A stretch of DNA of 5,572 bases from Oscillospiraceae bacterium (lineage in GTDB: Bacteria > Bacillota_A > Clostridia > Oscillospirales > Oscillospiraceae). Under the pieces are notes generated by a model, which was given only the letters and a program-made list of their open reading frames with translations, made no database searches and was not told the DNA's origin. Each line of letters begins with the position of its first letter. Position 1 is the stretch's first letter. Shown here piece after piece: positions 1-4,904 of the stretch. Position numbers and translations under genes: made by a program. The stretch is taken from assembly GCA_902795095.1 (NCBI GenBank), contig CADBKB010000095.1:1-5572 (forward strand). Reading direction: 5' to 3'.

Positions 1-8
1 GCCCGCCC

Positions 9-24
9 TTCGCGTTCAATCAAA
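9..24 (-). repeat. Left copy of a 16-base inverted repeat flanking gdhA
   Basis: Read on the minus strand this is TTTGATTGAACGCGAA, identical to 1843-1858 on the plus strand. On its own strand it follows directly after the perfect hairpin at 25-53 and continues into GGGCGGGC at the window edge. The right copy is arranged the same way: hairpin, the 16-mer, then (A)GGG. Exact 16-base matches are unlikely by chance in 5.6 kb, so a shared origin is probable. No transposase or target duplication is visible, so what the element is remains unknown. The left part of this copy is cut by the window. Confidence 0.6.
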
Positions 25-53
25 AAGATTTCCGGCAAACTGCCGGAAATCTT
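20..53 (-). terminator. Perfect 13-bp hairpin with T-run on the minus strand
   Basis: Arms AAGATTTCCGGCA (25-37) and TGCCGGAAATCTT (41-53) pair perfectly around the loop AAC. On the minus strand the stem runs into five T residues (complement of 22-26), as in an intrinsic terminator for leftward transcription. On the plus strand no T-run follows. No minus-strand gene lies to its right before malQ, so its client is unclear. It may instead be part of the structured repeat that includes the 16-mer at 9-24. Confidence 0.45.
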
Positions 54-55
54 GC

Positions 56-97
56 AAGGGGCCGTTGCAAAATGCATTTTGCAACGGCCCCTTTTTT
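56..97 (+). terminator. Strong intrinsic terminator of a gene left of the window
   Basis: The arms GGGGCCGTTGCAAAA (58-72) and TTTTGCAACGGCCCC (77-91) are perfectly complementary around TGCA, and the stem is extended by two A-T pairs (56-57 with 92-93). Six T residues (92-97) follow directly. This is a canonical rho-independent terminator for rightward transcription, implying a plus-strand gene that ends before position 1. It also insulates gdhA from readthrough. Confidence 0.88.
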
Positions 98-272
98 GTC
101 CGTCCATGAAAGATCGACGCAAGAATCCTTCAAAATCAGCCGGGCCGCCCCCGGGCCGGTCCCGGTGGGCGGAATGTTTCGGTTGCGCTGAAAAATCGCA
201 TAATCTTTCACCGTAGCCGGCTGAATATGTTGGAATTGCCATATTTATTCCCCGAGATTTCTATATTTTTGG
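98..272. other. Non-coding stretch between the upstream terminator and the gdhA promoter
   Basis: I find no convincing gene here. A 36-codon plus-strand reading frame from 106 to 216 has no Shine-Dalgarno site, begins just after a terminator T-run and has no recognisable product. The GC-rich hairpin at 145-172 is the only clear structure. From about 217 the sequence becomes AT-rich, as is usual just upstream of a promoter. A TTGCCA at 236-241 and a TATATT at 262-267 are 20 bases apart, which is too far for a confident second promoter. Confidence 0.6.
145..172. repeat. GC-rich hairpin upstream of gdhA
   Basis: CCGCCC (145-150) pairs with GGGCGG (167-172), and CCGGG (151-155) pairs with CCCGG (161-165), with a single bulged T at 166 and the loop CCGGT. 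This gives an 11-bp stem made only of G-C pairs. There is no T-run on either side, so it is not a standard terminator. It could act at DNA or RNA level or simply reflect local GC richness. Confidence 0.4.
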
Positions 273-302
273 TGAACAGTTTTTGAAACTTTATGATATA
301 AT
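273..302 (+). promoter_or_regulatory. gdhA promoter with extended -10
   Basis: A perfect -10 box TATAAT (297-302) is preceded by TGA, giving the extended form TGnTATAAT. An imperfect -35, TGAACA (273-278), lies 18 bases upstream and matches the consensus at four of six positions. The predicted start is near 308-310, giving a leader of about 48 bases. The same extended -10 string TGATATAAT recurs at the secA promoter. A housekeeping-sigma promoter is inferred. Confidence 0.75.
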
Positions 303-313
303 GTTGGCATGAT

Positions 314-329
314 ACCCGGGGACCCGGGG
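314..329 (+). repeat. Tandem 8-bp repeat at the 5' end of the gdhA leader
   Basis: ACCCGGGG occurs twice in tandem (314-321 and 322-329), a few bases after the predicted transcription start. Because CCCGGG is self-complementary, the two units can fold into a short G-C stem (315-319 with 324-328) with a GGAC loop. This would put a stable stem-loop almost at the mRNA 5' end, clear of the Shine-Dalgarno site at 345-348. Confidence 0.5.
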
Positions 330-356
330 CAAATTGAATAGAATGGAGAATGAGTA

Positions 357-1709
357 ATGAACGCATATGTGGAACGTGTCATTAACGACGTCAAGAAAAA
401 GCATGCCGGCGAGCCGGAGTTCGTTCAGACCGTGGAAGAGGTCCTCTCCTCCCTGTCTCCCGTGATCGACAAGCACCCGGAGTACGAGAAGGCCGATCTG
501 CTCAGCCGCATCGTTGAGCCCGAGCGCATGTTCACCTTCCGTGTCTGCTGGATGGACGACCAGGGCAACTATCACACCAACACCGGTTACCGCTGCCAGT
601 TCAACGGCGCCATCGGCCCCTACAAGGGCGGCCTGCGCTTCCAGCCCAACGTCTACCCCGGCATCATCAAGTTCCTCGGCTTTGAGCAGACCTTCAAGAA
701 CAGCCTGACGGGTCTTCCCATCGGCGGCGGCAAGGGCGGCTCCGACTTCGATCCCGCCGGCAAGTCCGACGCGGAGATCATGCGCTTCTGCCAGAGCTTC
801 ATGACCGCTCTGTATCGTTACATCGGGCCCGACGTCGACGTCCCCGCCGGCGACATGGGCGTGGGCGGCCGCGAGATCGGCTTCCTCTTCGGCCAGTACC
901 GCCGCCTCAAGGGCGTTTGGGAAAACGGCGTGCTCACCGGCAAGGGCTTCAGCTACGGCGGCTCCCTGACCCGCCCCGAGGCCACCGGCTACGGCGCCAT
1001 GTACTATCTGCAGGAAGTCCTCAAGCATGAGGGCGAGGACATCAAGGGCAAGACCATCGCGGTCTCCGGCTTCGGCAACGTGGCCTGGGGCATCTGCAAG
1101 AAGGCCCTGCATCTGGGCGCCAAGGTCGTGACCCTGTCCGGTCCCGACGGCTACATCTACGACGAAGAGGGCGTCTCCTCCAGCGAAGAGAAGGTCAACT
1201 ACATGCTCGAAATGCGCGCCTCCGGCCGCAACAGAGTGCAGGACTATGCCGATAAGTTCGGCGTGCCCTTCTTCCCCGGCGAGAAGCCCTGGGGCGTCAA
1301 GGCCGACGTCATCATGCCCGCCGCCATGCAGAACGACGTGCGCATGGACAGCGCTGAGAAGATCGCTGCCAACGGCGTGAAGTACTACATCGAGGTCGCC
1401 AACATGCCCACCACCAATGACGCGCTGACCTTCCTCATGGCGCAGCCCGGCATGATCGTGGCTCCCTCCAAGGCCGTCAACGCCGGCGGCGTGGGCGTCT
1501 CCGCTCTGGAAATGGCCCAGAACTCCGAGCGTCTGGTCTGGACCGCCGAAGAGGTGGACAACCAGCTGCATCGCATGATGGTCAACATCCACAAGGTCTC
1601 CGCCGAGGCCGCCGAAGAGTACGGCCTGGGCTACAACCTGGTGGCCGGCGCCAACATCGCAGGCTTCAAGAAGGTCGCCGAGGCCATGATGGAGCAGGGC
1701 GTGTTCTAA
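357..1709 (+). CDS. gdhA: Glutamate dehydrogenase, hexameric clostridial type
   Basis: This cytoplasmic enzyme interconverts glutamate with 2-oxoglutarate and ammonium, using a nicotinamide cofactor. The 450-residue length is normal for hexameric bacterial enzymes. The N-terminal dimerisation/substrate domain shows PYKGGLRF (K90) and LPIGGGKGGSDFDP with the expected catalytic lysine K126. The expected catalytic aspartate is D166 in VPAGDMGVGGREIG. A Rossmann cofactor domain starts at about residue 205 with SGFGNVAWG (237-245), and NAGGVGVS (375-382) is also typical. F239 in the GFG turn and P263 in SGPDG match, as I recall them, the NAD-dependent C. symbiosum enzyme rather than the serine-bearing NADP enzymes such as that of E. 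coli. NAD use is therefore likely even though such genes are often labelled NADP-specific. The start is supported by GGAG (345-348) 8 bases upstream. It appears monocistronic. Family assignment is certain; cofactor choice is inference. Confidence 0.96.
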   Translation: MNAYVERVINDVKKKHAGEPEFVQTVEEVLSSLSPVIDKHPEYEKADLLSRIVEPERMFTFRVCWMDDQGNYHTNTGYRCQFNGAIGPYKGGLRFQPNVYPGIIKFLGFEQTFKNSLTGLPIGGGKGGSDFDPAGKSDAEIMRFCQSFMTALYRYIGPDVDVPAGDMGVGGREIGFLFGQYRRLKGVWENGVLTGKGFSYGGSLTRPEATGYGAMYYLQEVLKHEGEDIKGKTIAVSGFGNVAWGICKKALHLGAKVVTLSGPDGYIYDEEGVSSSEEKVNYMLEMRASGRNRVQDYADKFGVPFFPGEKPWGVKADVIMPAAMQNDVRMDSAEKIAANGVKYYIEVANMPTTNDALTFLMAQPGMIVAPSKAVNAGGVGVSALEMAQNSERLVWTAEEVDNQLHRMMVNIHKVSAEAAEEYGLGYNLVAGANIAGFKKVAEAMMEQGVF

Positions 1710-1741
1710 GCCGAATCCCATCCTCCGATCCCATACAAAAC

Positions 1742-1771
1742 CGGCCTGCTGCAATCGCTTGCAGCAGGCCG
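1742..1771. repeat. First copy of a duplicated 30-base terminator-like hairpin
   Basis: The arms CGGCCTGCTGCAA (1742-1754) and TTGCAGCAGGCCG (1759-1771) are a perfect 13-bp stem around TCGC. All 30 bases recur exactly at 1935-1964. No T-run follows on the plus strand, so it should not stop gdhA transcription well. On the minus strand the stem is followed by G and four T residues (complement of 1737-1741), so it could be a weak terminator for malQ. Confidence 0.8.
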
Positions 1772-1808
1772 CAGCATGTCAAAAAAGTATTTTTGCCACG
1801 CTGCGTGC

Positions 1809-1840
1809 GTTTTCCAAACTTTTGAAAAAGTTTGGAAAAC
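1809..1840. repeat. AT-rich perfect 15-bp palindrome
   Basis: GTTTTCCAAACTTTT (1809-1823) and AAAAGTTTGGAAAAC (1826-1840) are fully complementary, separated only by GA. In RNA the innermost pairs must open to form the loop. No T-run follows on either strand, so it is not a clear terminator. The right copy of the 16-base repeat starts two bases after it. Its composition contrasts with the GC-rich surroundings. Confidence 0.75.
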
Positions 1841-1842
1841 GG

Positions 1843-1858
1843 TTTGATTGAACGCGAA
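1843..1858 (+). repeat. Right copy of the 16-base inverted repeat flanking gdhA
   Basis: TTTGATTGAACGCGAA matches the minus strand of 9-24 exactly, and both copies then continue into a GGG run (here after one extra A). It sits between the palindrome at 1809-1840 and the hairpin at 1856-1882, overlapping the first arm of the latter by three bases. The two copies point outward from gdhA. No reading frame or known attachment-site pattern explains them. Confidence 0.6.
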
Positions 1859-1882
1859 AGGGAACCCTGACGGTTCCCTTTC
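1856..1882. repeat. 11-bp hairpin after the 16-base repeat
   Basis: GAAAGGGAACC (1856-1866) pairs perfectly with GGTTCCCTTTC (1872-1882) around the loop CTGAC. No T-run follows on either strand, so simple termination is unlikely. Its first arm begins inside the conserved 16-mer, suggesting that the 16-mer and the stem belong to one structured unit. Confidence 0.65.
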
Positions 1883-1934
1883 ACACTTTCCTTCCCTCCG
1901 ATTCTTGAAGTCTTCCGGATCCTTTGACAGTTTT

Positions 1935-1972
1935 CGGCCTGCTGCAATCGCTTGCAGCAGGCCGTCTTTTTT
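1935..1972 (+). terminator. Intrinsic terminator of gdhA; second copy of the duplicated hairpin
   Basis: The same 13-bp stem as at 1742-1771 (1935-1947 with 1952-1964, loop TCGC) is here followed by TC and six T residues (1967-1972). This is a good rho-independent terminator for rightward transcription and the best candidate end for the gdhA transcript, about 225 bases past its stop codon. It ends only ten bases from the malQ stop codon. On the minus strand there is no T-run after the stem. Confidence 0.82.
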
Positions 1973-1982
1973 CGTTTTCTGT

Positions 1983-3488
1983 TTACAGCGGATGCGGCAG
2001 ATTCTCCGGGGGCGGCTTCACCCGGCCGTAGCGCTCGGTGATCTCCCGGATGCGGGCAATCAGCGTCTCGTCCAGCGCCTCCGGCACCAGCCGCCAGCGC
2101 CAGTTGAGGCCGTTGAGGCGGCCGGGCTCATTCATACGGGCGCTGTATTCGGCGGGCAGATAGTCCTGCATCTGGGCCATAAAGAGCTCCGCCACGCTGC
2201 CCATACCGCCGCGGATCAAGCCCCAGGCGATCCCCTCCTCCTCGGTCAGGGCCAGATATTTTTTGGCGAAGGCCCGCTCCTCCTCGGAGATCTCCCCGAA
2301 CCACTGGGTAAGGGGCGCGTTGTCGTGGGTGCCGGTATAGCAGACGCAGCCGCTGTCGTACCGATGGGGCAGATATTGGCTGGGCTCCGCCGGATCAAAG
2401 GCAAACTCCAGCACCTTCATACCGGGGAAGCCCGAATCCTTCTGCAGCTTGAGCACCGCCGGAGTCAGGAAGCCCAGATCCTCGGCGATGAAGGACATCT
2501 CCGGCAGCGCTTCCCGGACGGTACGGATGAAATCCATGCCCGGGCCGGGCAGCCACGCGCCCCCGCGGGCATTCTTATCGCCGTAGGGCACAGCCCAGTA
2601 GCTTTCAAAGCCGCGGAAATGATCCAGCCGCACCACATCGTACATCCGCGCCGCCGAGCGCAGCCGGCGCAGCCACCAGTCGTAGCCGGCGCCTGCCATG
2701 GCCTTCCAGTCGTACAGGGGGTTGCCCCAGAGCTGACCGTCCTCATTGAACTGATCCGGCGGACAGCCCGCCACAAGCGTGGGGGCCAGATGCTCGTCGA
2801 GCTGGAACAGCGAAGGATTGGCCCATACGTCGGCGGAGTCCAGAGGCACATAGATGGGCACGTCGCCGATCAATCGGATGCCGCGGTCGGCACAGTAGGC
2901 CTTCAGCCGATCCCACTGCCGGAAAAACACATACTGGAGGAAATAATGGAAGGTGATCTCGTCGCGCAGCTCATTGGAGGCCTCCCGAAGCGCGGACATC
3001 TTCCGTTCGCGCAGCTCTTCGGGCCATTGGGTCCAGTCCAGGCCGGCAAAGCGCTTCTTCAGGGCCATAAACAGGGCGTAATCCCGGATCCACTCCAATT
3101 CTCCGGTGACGAACCGTACAAGCTCCTGATTGGGAAAGCGGACGAAGCGCTCATAGGCCAGACGCAGCACCGACAGCCGATCCCGGTACAGGGCGGCATA
3201 ATCCGCCCGGGACGGATCCGCCGGAGCCGCCGGCAGTTCCTCCGGCCGCAGCAGGTTTTCCTCCGCCAGCTCATCAAGATCTATGAAATAGGGATTGCCC
3301 GCAAAGGCGGACAGAGCCTGGTAGGGTGAATCGCCGAAACCCGTGGGCTGCAGGGGCAGCACCTGCCAATAGCTCTGGCCGGCGCGGGCAAGGGCGTCGG
3401 CAAATTGCCGGGCCGCCGCGCCGAGGGTGCCGACGCCGTAGGGCGAGGGCAGAGAAGAAATGTGAAGAATGATTCCGCTGGCTCTCAT
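1983..3488 (-). CDS. malQ: 4-alpha-glucanotransferase (amylomaltase, GH77)
   Basis: This enzyme transfers alpha-1,4-glucan segments between maltooligosaccharides, releasing glucose; it acts in the cytoplasm in maltodextrin or glycogen use. The 501-residue protein is full length for bacterial MalQ. It opens with the family hallmark SGIILHISSLPSPYGVGTLG (4-23). The expected catalytic residues are present: nucleophile D289 in VRLDHFRG, acid/base E336 in IAEDLG and D389 in YTGTHDN. The loop GCPPDQFNEDGQLWGNP (241-257) is also typical. The start agrees with the conserved N-terminus, but the Shine-Dalgarno site is weak (AAGAG, complement of 3497-3501, 8 bases away), and a short imperfect hairpin (3506-3529) sits just upstream of it. 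No other glycogen or maltose gene is in the window. It lies 76 bases after the carboxypeptidase gene on the same strand and appears to have its own promoter at 3547-3575. Confidence 0.97.
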   Translation of the reverse strand: MRASGIILHISSLPSPYGVGTLGAAARQFADALARAGQSYWQVLPLQPTGFGDSPYQALSAFAGNPYFIDLDELAEENLLRPEELPAAPADPSRADYAALYRDRLSVLRLAYERFVRFPNQELVRFVTGELEWIRDYALFMALKKRFAGLDWTQWPEELRERKMSALREASNELRDEITFHYFLQYVFFRQWDRLKAYCADRGIRLIGDVPIYVPLDSADVWANPSLFQLDEHLAPTLVAGCPPDQFNEDGQLWGNPLYDWKAMAGAGYDWWLRRLRSAARMYDVVRLDHFRGFESYWAVPYGDKNARGGAWLPGPGMDFIRTVREALPEMSFIAEDLGFLTPAVLKLQKDSGFPGMKVLEFAFDPAEPSQYLPHRYDSGCVCYTGTHDNAPLTQWFGEISEEERAFAKKYLALTEEEGIAWGLIRGGMGSVAELFMAQMQDYLPAEYSARMNEPGRLNGLNWRWRLVPEALDETLIARIREITERYGRVKPPPENLPHPL

Positions 3489-3546
3489 GGTACCGTCTCT
3501 TTTCCGAACCGCAGCATGGAACGCGGTCCCGTGTTCATAGTATTAT

Positions 3547-3575
3547 ATTATTCCAGAAAAAACGCTATTCGTCAA
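3547..3575 (-). promoter_or_regulatory. malQ promoter overlapping the end of the carboxypeptidase gene
   Basis: On the minus strand TTGACG (complement of 3570-3575), one mismatch from the -35 consensus, is followed after 17 bases by AATAAT (complement of 3547-3552), preceded by TGG as an extended -10. An overlapping TATAAT (complement of 3542-3547) is a perfect hexamer but lies 22 bases from the -35. The -35 box falls within the last codons of the upstream gene. A leader of about 50 bases results. Confidence 0.65.
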
Positions 3576-3579
3576 GCGT
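3557..3579 (-). terminator. Short terminator-like hairpin over the carboxypeptidase stop codon
   Basis: On the minus strand ACGCT (complement of 3575-3579) pairs with AGCGT (complement of 3562-3566) around an 8-base loop, and a six-T run (complement of 3557-3562) follows, its first T being the last base of the stem. The stem is only 5 bp, so termination would be partial at best. The stop codon TAG lies at the second arm, and the malQ -35 box lies in the loop and first arm. Confidence 0.4.
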
Positions 3580-4719
3580 AGATTGCATATATTCTCCGAA
3601 ACAGATCCGGTCAAGCAGCCGGAGAGCGATCCCGAACACGCCGAGTCGGGGCACATCTGCCTCCGCCACCATGGGTATTTCGCTCAGAAGCTCGTCGCCG
3701 GCATAGATCCTGAGCTGCCCCAGCACCTGGCCGGCCTGCACCGGCGCCTCCACCTCCGGCGCCAGCTCCGTCTGCATGCGCAGGATGCCGCGCTGGGCCT
3801 TGCGCACCAGAATCGGCGCATCGTCCTGCGGCACCGGATTCACGGCGGGCCGGGTCCCCAGCCGGACAGGGACGGGCACGGTCTCCGGCTCCGGCGGGGC
3901 CAGGGCGAAGTTCGCAAAGCCGTAGTCCAGAAGCTGCTTGGCCGAGGAAAACCGCTCCGCCGAGGAGGCGCAGTGCATCACCACGGCGATGAGCTCCATG
4001 CCGTCGCGTTCGGCCGAGGCGCTGAGGCAGTGGCCCGCGGCGGAGGTGTAGCCCGTTTTCAGGCCCGTCGTCCCCTTGTAGAAGCGCACCAGCTTATTGG
4101 TATTGGACAGGCCGAATTTTCCGCCCCGCACCGTATCCATCCAGATGGTGGTATAGTTGCGGATGGCGTCATGCTTCAGAAGCTCCCGGGACATGATGGC
4201 AATGTCCCGGGCGGAGCTCCTGTGCTCCGCCGCCGCGGGGTCATCGTCCAGGCCGGTACAGTTGACGAAATGGGTGTCGTCCATGCCCAGCTCCTTCGCC
4301 CGCGCGTTCATCCGCTCCACAAACGCCTCCTCGCTGCCCGCCACATGCTCTGCCAGGGCGGTGGCGCAGTCATTGGCGGAGGAGACCACCACGGATTTGA
4401 GCATTTCATCCATGCGCATCCCCTCCCCCGGCGCAAGGAACACCTGGCTGCCGCCCTTGCCCGCGGCATACTCCGAGGCGATCACCGTATCGTCCCAGCC
4501 GATGGTGCCGTCCTCCAGGGCCTCCATCACCAGCAGCAGGGTCATCACCTTGGTCACGCTGGCCGGCGGCAGCGACTGGCGGGCGTCCTTCTCATAGAGC
4601 ACCGTGCCCGTGGCCGCATCCATCAGCACCGCCGAGGGCGCAGGGACGTCCACCTCCGCGGCCCCGGCATTCAGGCACAGCAGCGCCGCCAGAACGGCGC
4701 AGATCAGTCCTTTTCTCAT
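3565..4719 (-). CDS. dacF: D-alanyl-D-alanine carboxypeptidase, PBP5/DacF type
   Basis: This low-molecular-mass penicillin-binding protein (peptidase S11) removes the terminal D-alanine from peptidoglycan stem peptides outside the membrane, limiting cross-linking. The 384-residue protein starts with a Sec signal peptide: MRKG, a hydrophobic stretch to about residue 17 and probable cleavage near NAGA/AEV (18-23). The three active-site motifs are in order: SVTK (nucleophile S54, K57), SAN (114-116) and KTG (221-223). A C-terminal PBP5-like beta domain covers roughly 275-355. A final helix with LGVFGIALRLLDRICF (359-374) probably anchors the protein to the membrane. The ATG at 4719 is chosen because AAGGAGGGA (complement of 4724-4732) lies just upstream and the signal peptide follows at once; a GTG at 4770 would bury that signal. 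The paralogue letter is uncertain, since several such genes usually coexist. I found no convincing promoter for it in 4720-4904. Confidence 0.94.
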   Translation of the reverse strand: MRKGLICAVLAALLCLNAGAAEVDVPAPSAVLMDAATGTVLYEKDARQSLPPASVTKVMTLLLVMEALEDGTIGWDDTVIASEYAAGKGGSQVFLAPGEGMRMDEMLKSVVVSSANDCATALAEHVAGSEEAFVERMNARAKELGMDDTHFVNCTGLDDDPAAAEHRSSARDIAIMSRELLKHDAIRNYTTIWMDTVRGGKFGLSNTNKLVRFYKGTTGLKTGYTSAAGHCLSASAERDGMELIAVVMHCASSAERFSSAKQLLDYGFANFALAPPEPETVPVPVRLGTRPAVNPVPQDDAPILVRKAQRGILRMQTELAPEVEAPVQAGQVLGQLRIYAGDELLSEIPMVAEADVPRLGVFGIALRLLDRICFGEYMQSTLDE

Positions 4720-4723
4720 CAAA

Positions 4724-4732
4724 TCCCTCCTT
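4724..4732 (-). promoter_or_regulatory. Ribosome binding site that fixes the carboxypeptidase start
   Basis: On the minus strand AAGGAGGGA (complement of 4724-4732) is a near-perfect Shine-Dalgarno sequence, ending four bases before the ATG at 4717-4719. It supports this start over the in-frame GTG at 4768-4770, which would place the site inside the coding region. Confidence 0.85.
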
Positions 4733-4801
4733 GCGGATAAGCTATGCCCGCCGCCGCCGGGACAGAACACGGAAAGTTTACATTTCCTTCAAGTTTCACT
4801 C

Positions 4802-4830
4802 TGTCCTTTTTCCTGGATCTGTGATATAAT
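4802..4830 (+). promoter_or_regulatory. secA promoter with extended -10
   Basis: TATAAT (4825-4830) is a perfect -10 hexamer, and TGA before it gives the extended TGnTATAAT form seen also at gdhA. The -35 region is poor: TGTCCT (4802-4807) is at the correct 17-base distance but matches weakly, so the extended -10 probably compensates. The predicted start is near 4837, giving a leader of about 68 bases. AAGTTT occurs twice just upstream (4774-4779 and 4791-4796), with no assigned role. Confidence 0.7.
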
Positions 4831-4869
4831 GGCTAAAATGCCGTAATATGGCTTTGAAATCATCTTTAC

Positions 4870-4888
4870 GCGGCCCCGCGCCGCTTTT
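4870..4888 (+). other. Small GC hairpin with TTTT in the secA leader
   Basis: GCGGC (4870-4874) pairs with GCCGC (4880-4884) around CCCGC, followed by TTTT (4885-4888). It ends two bases before the Shine-Dalgarno site. A 5-bp stem with four T residues is too weak for confident termination, but it could modulate elongation or ribosome access. It may also be chance in GC-rich DNA. Confidence 0.3.
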
Positions 4889-4890
4889 GA

Positions 4891-4897
4891 AAGGAAG
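4891..4897 (+). promoter_or_regulatory. secA ribosome binding site
   Basis: AAGGAAG lies 7 bases before the secA ATG at 4905. A second ATG at 4900-4902 is out of frame and stops after four codons (MLWD), overlapping the real start. The correct frame is fixed by the SecA protein sequence. Confidence 0.75.
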
Positions 4898-4904
4898 CAA
4901 TGCT

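Noticed and set aside
20..211. A 63-codon minus-strand frame near the left edge
   Set aside because: It spans both terminator hairpins, so its sequence is dictated by stems, and no ribosome binding site is evident.
106..216. A 36-codon plus-strand small frame after the first terminator
   Set aside because: No Shine-Dalgarno site, a start just after a terminator T-run and no recognisable sequence. Its middle encodes the GC-rich hairpin at 145-172.
291..1754. A 487-codon open frame on the minus strand, opposite gdhA
   Set aside because: It mirrors the codon pattern of gdhA (C or G at third positions leaves few antisense stops). Its protein is low-complexity, rich in G, A, V, H and D, and matches no family I know. 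It also runs through the gdhA promoter and the first terminator-like hairpin.
9..1858. gdhA as cargo of a composite transposon bounded by the 16-base inverted repeats
   Set aside because: No transposase, no target-site duplication and no compositional break. gdhA matches its neighbours in codon use. A dispersed structured repeat fits better.
1742..1964. Two hairpin repeats considered as a CRISPR array
   Set aside because: There are only two repeats, they form long perfect terminator-type stems, the spacer would be 163 bases and no cas gene is near.
1848..3329. A 493-codon plus-strand frame opposite malQ
   Set aside because: It starts inside a hairpin-rich gap, runs across a terminator and gives a low-complexity translation. 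malQ on the other strand has all the expected catalytic residues.
3583..4740. A 385-codon plus-strand frame opposite the carboxypeptidase gene
   Set aside because: It is a shadow of the GC-rich minus-strand gene, with a His/Arg/Gly-rich translation and no domain. The minus-strand gene carries all three penicillin-binding motifs.
4720..4770. An upstream GTG start extending the carboxypeptidase by 17 residues
   Set aside because: It would place a charged, glycine-rich segment before the signal peptide and lacks a ribosome binding site, whereas the ATG at 4719 has a near-perfect one.
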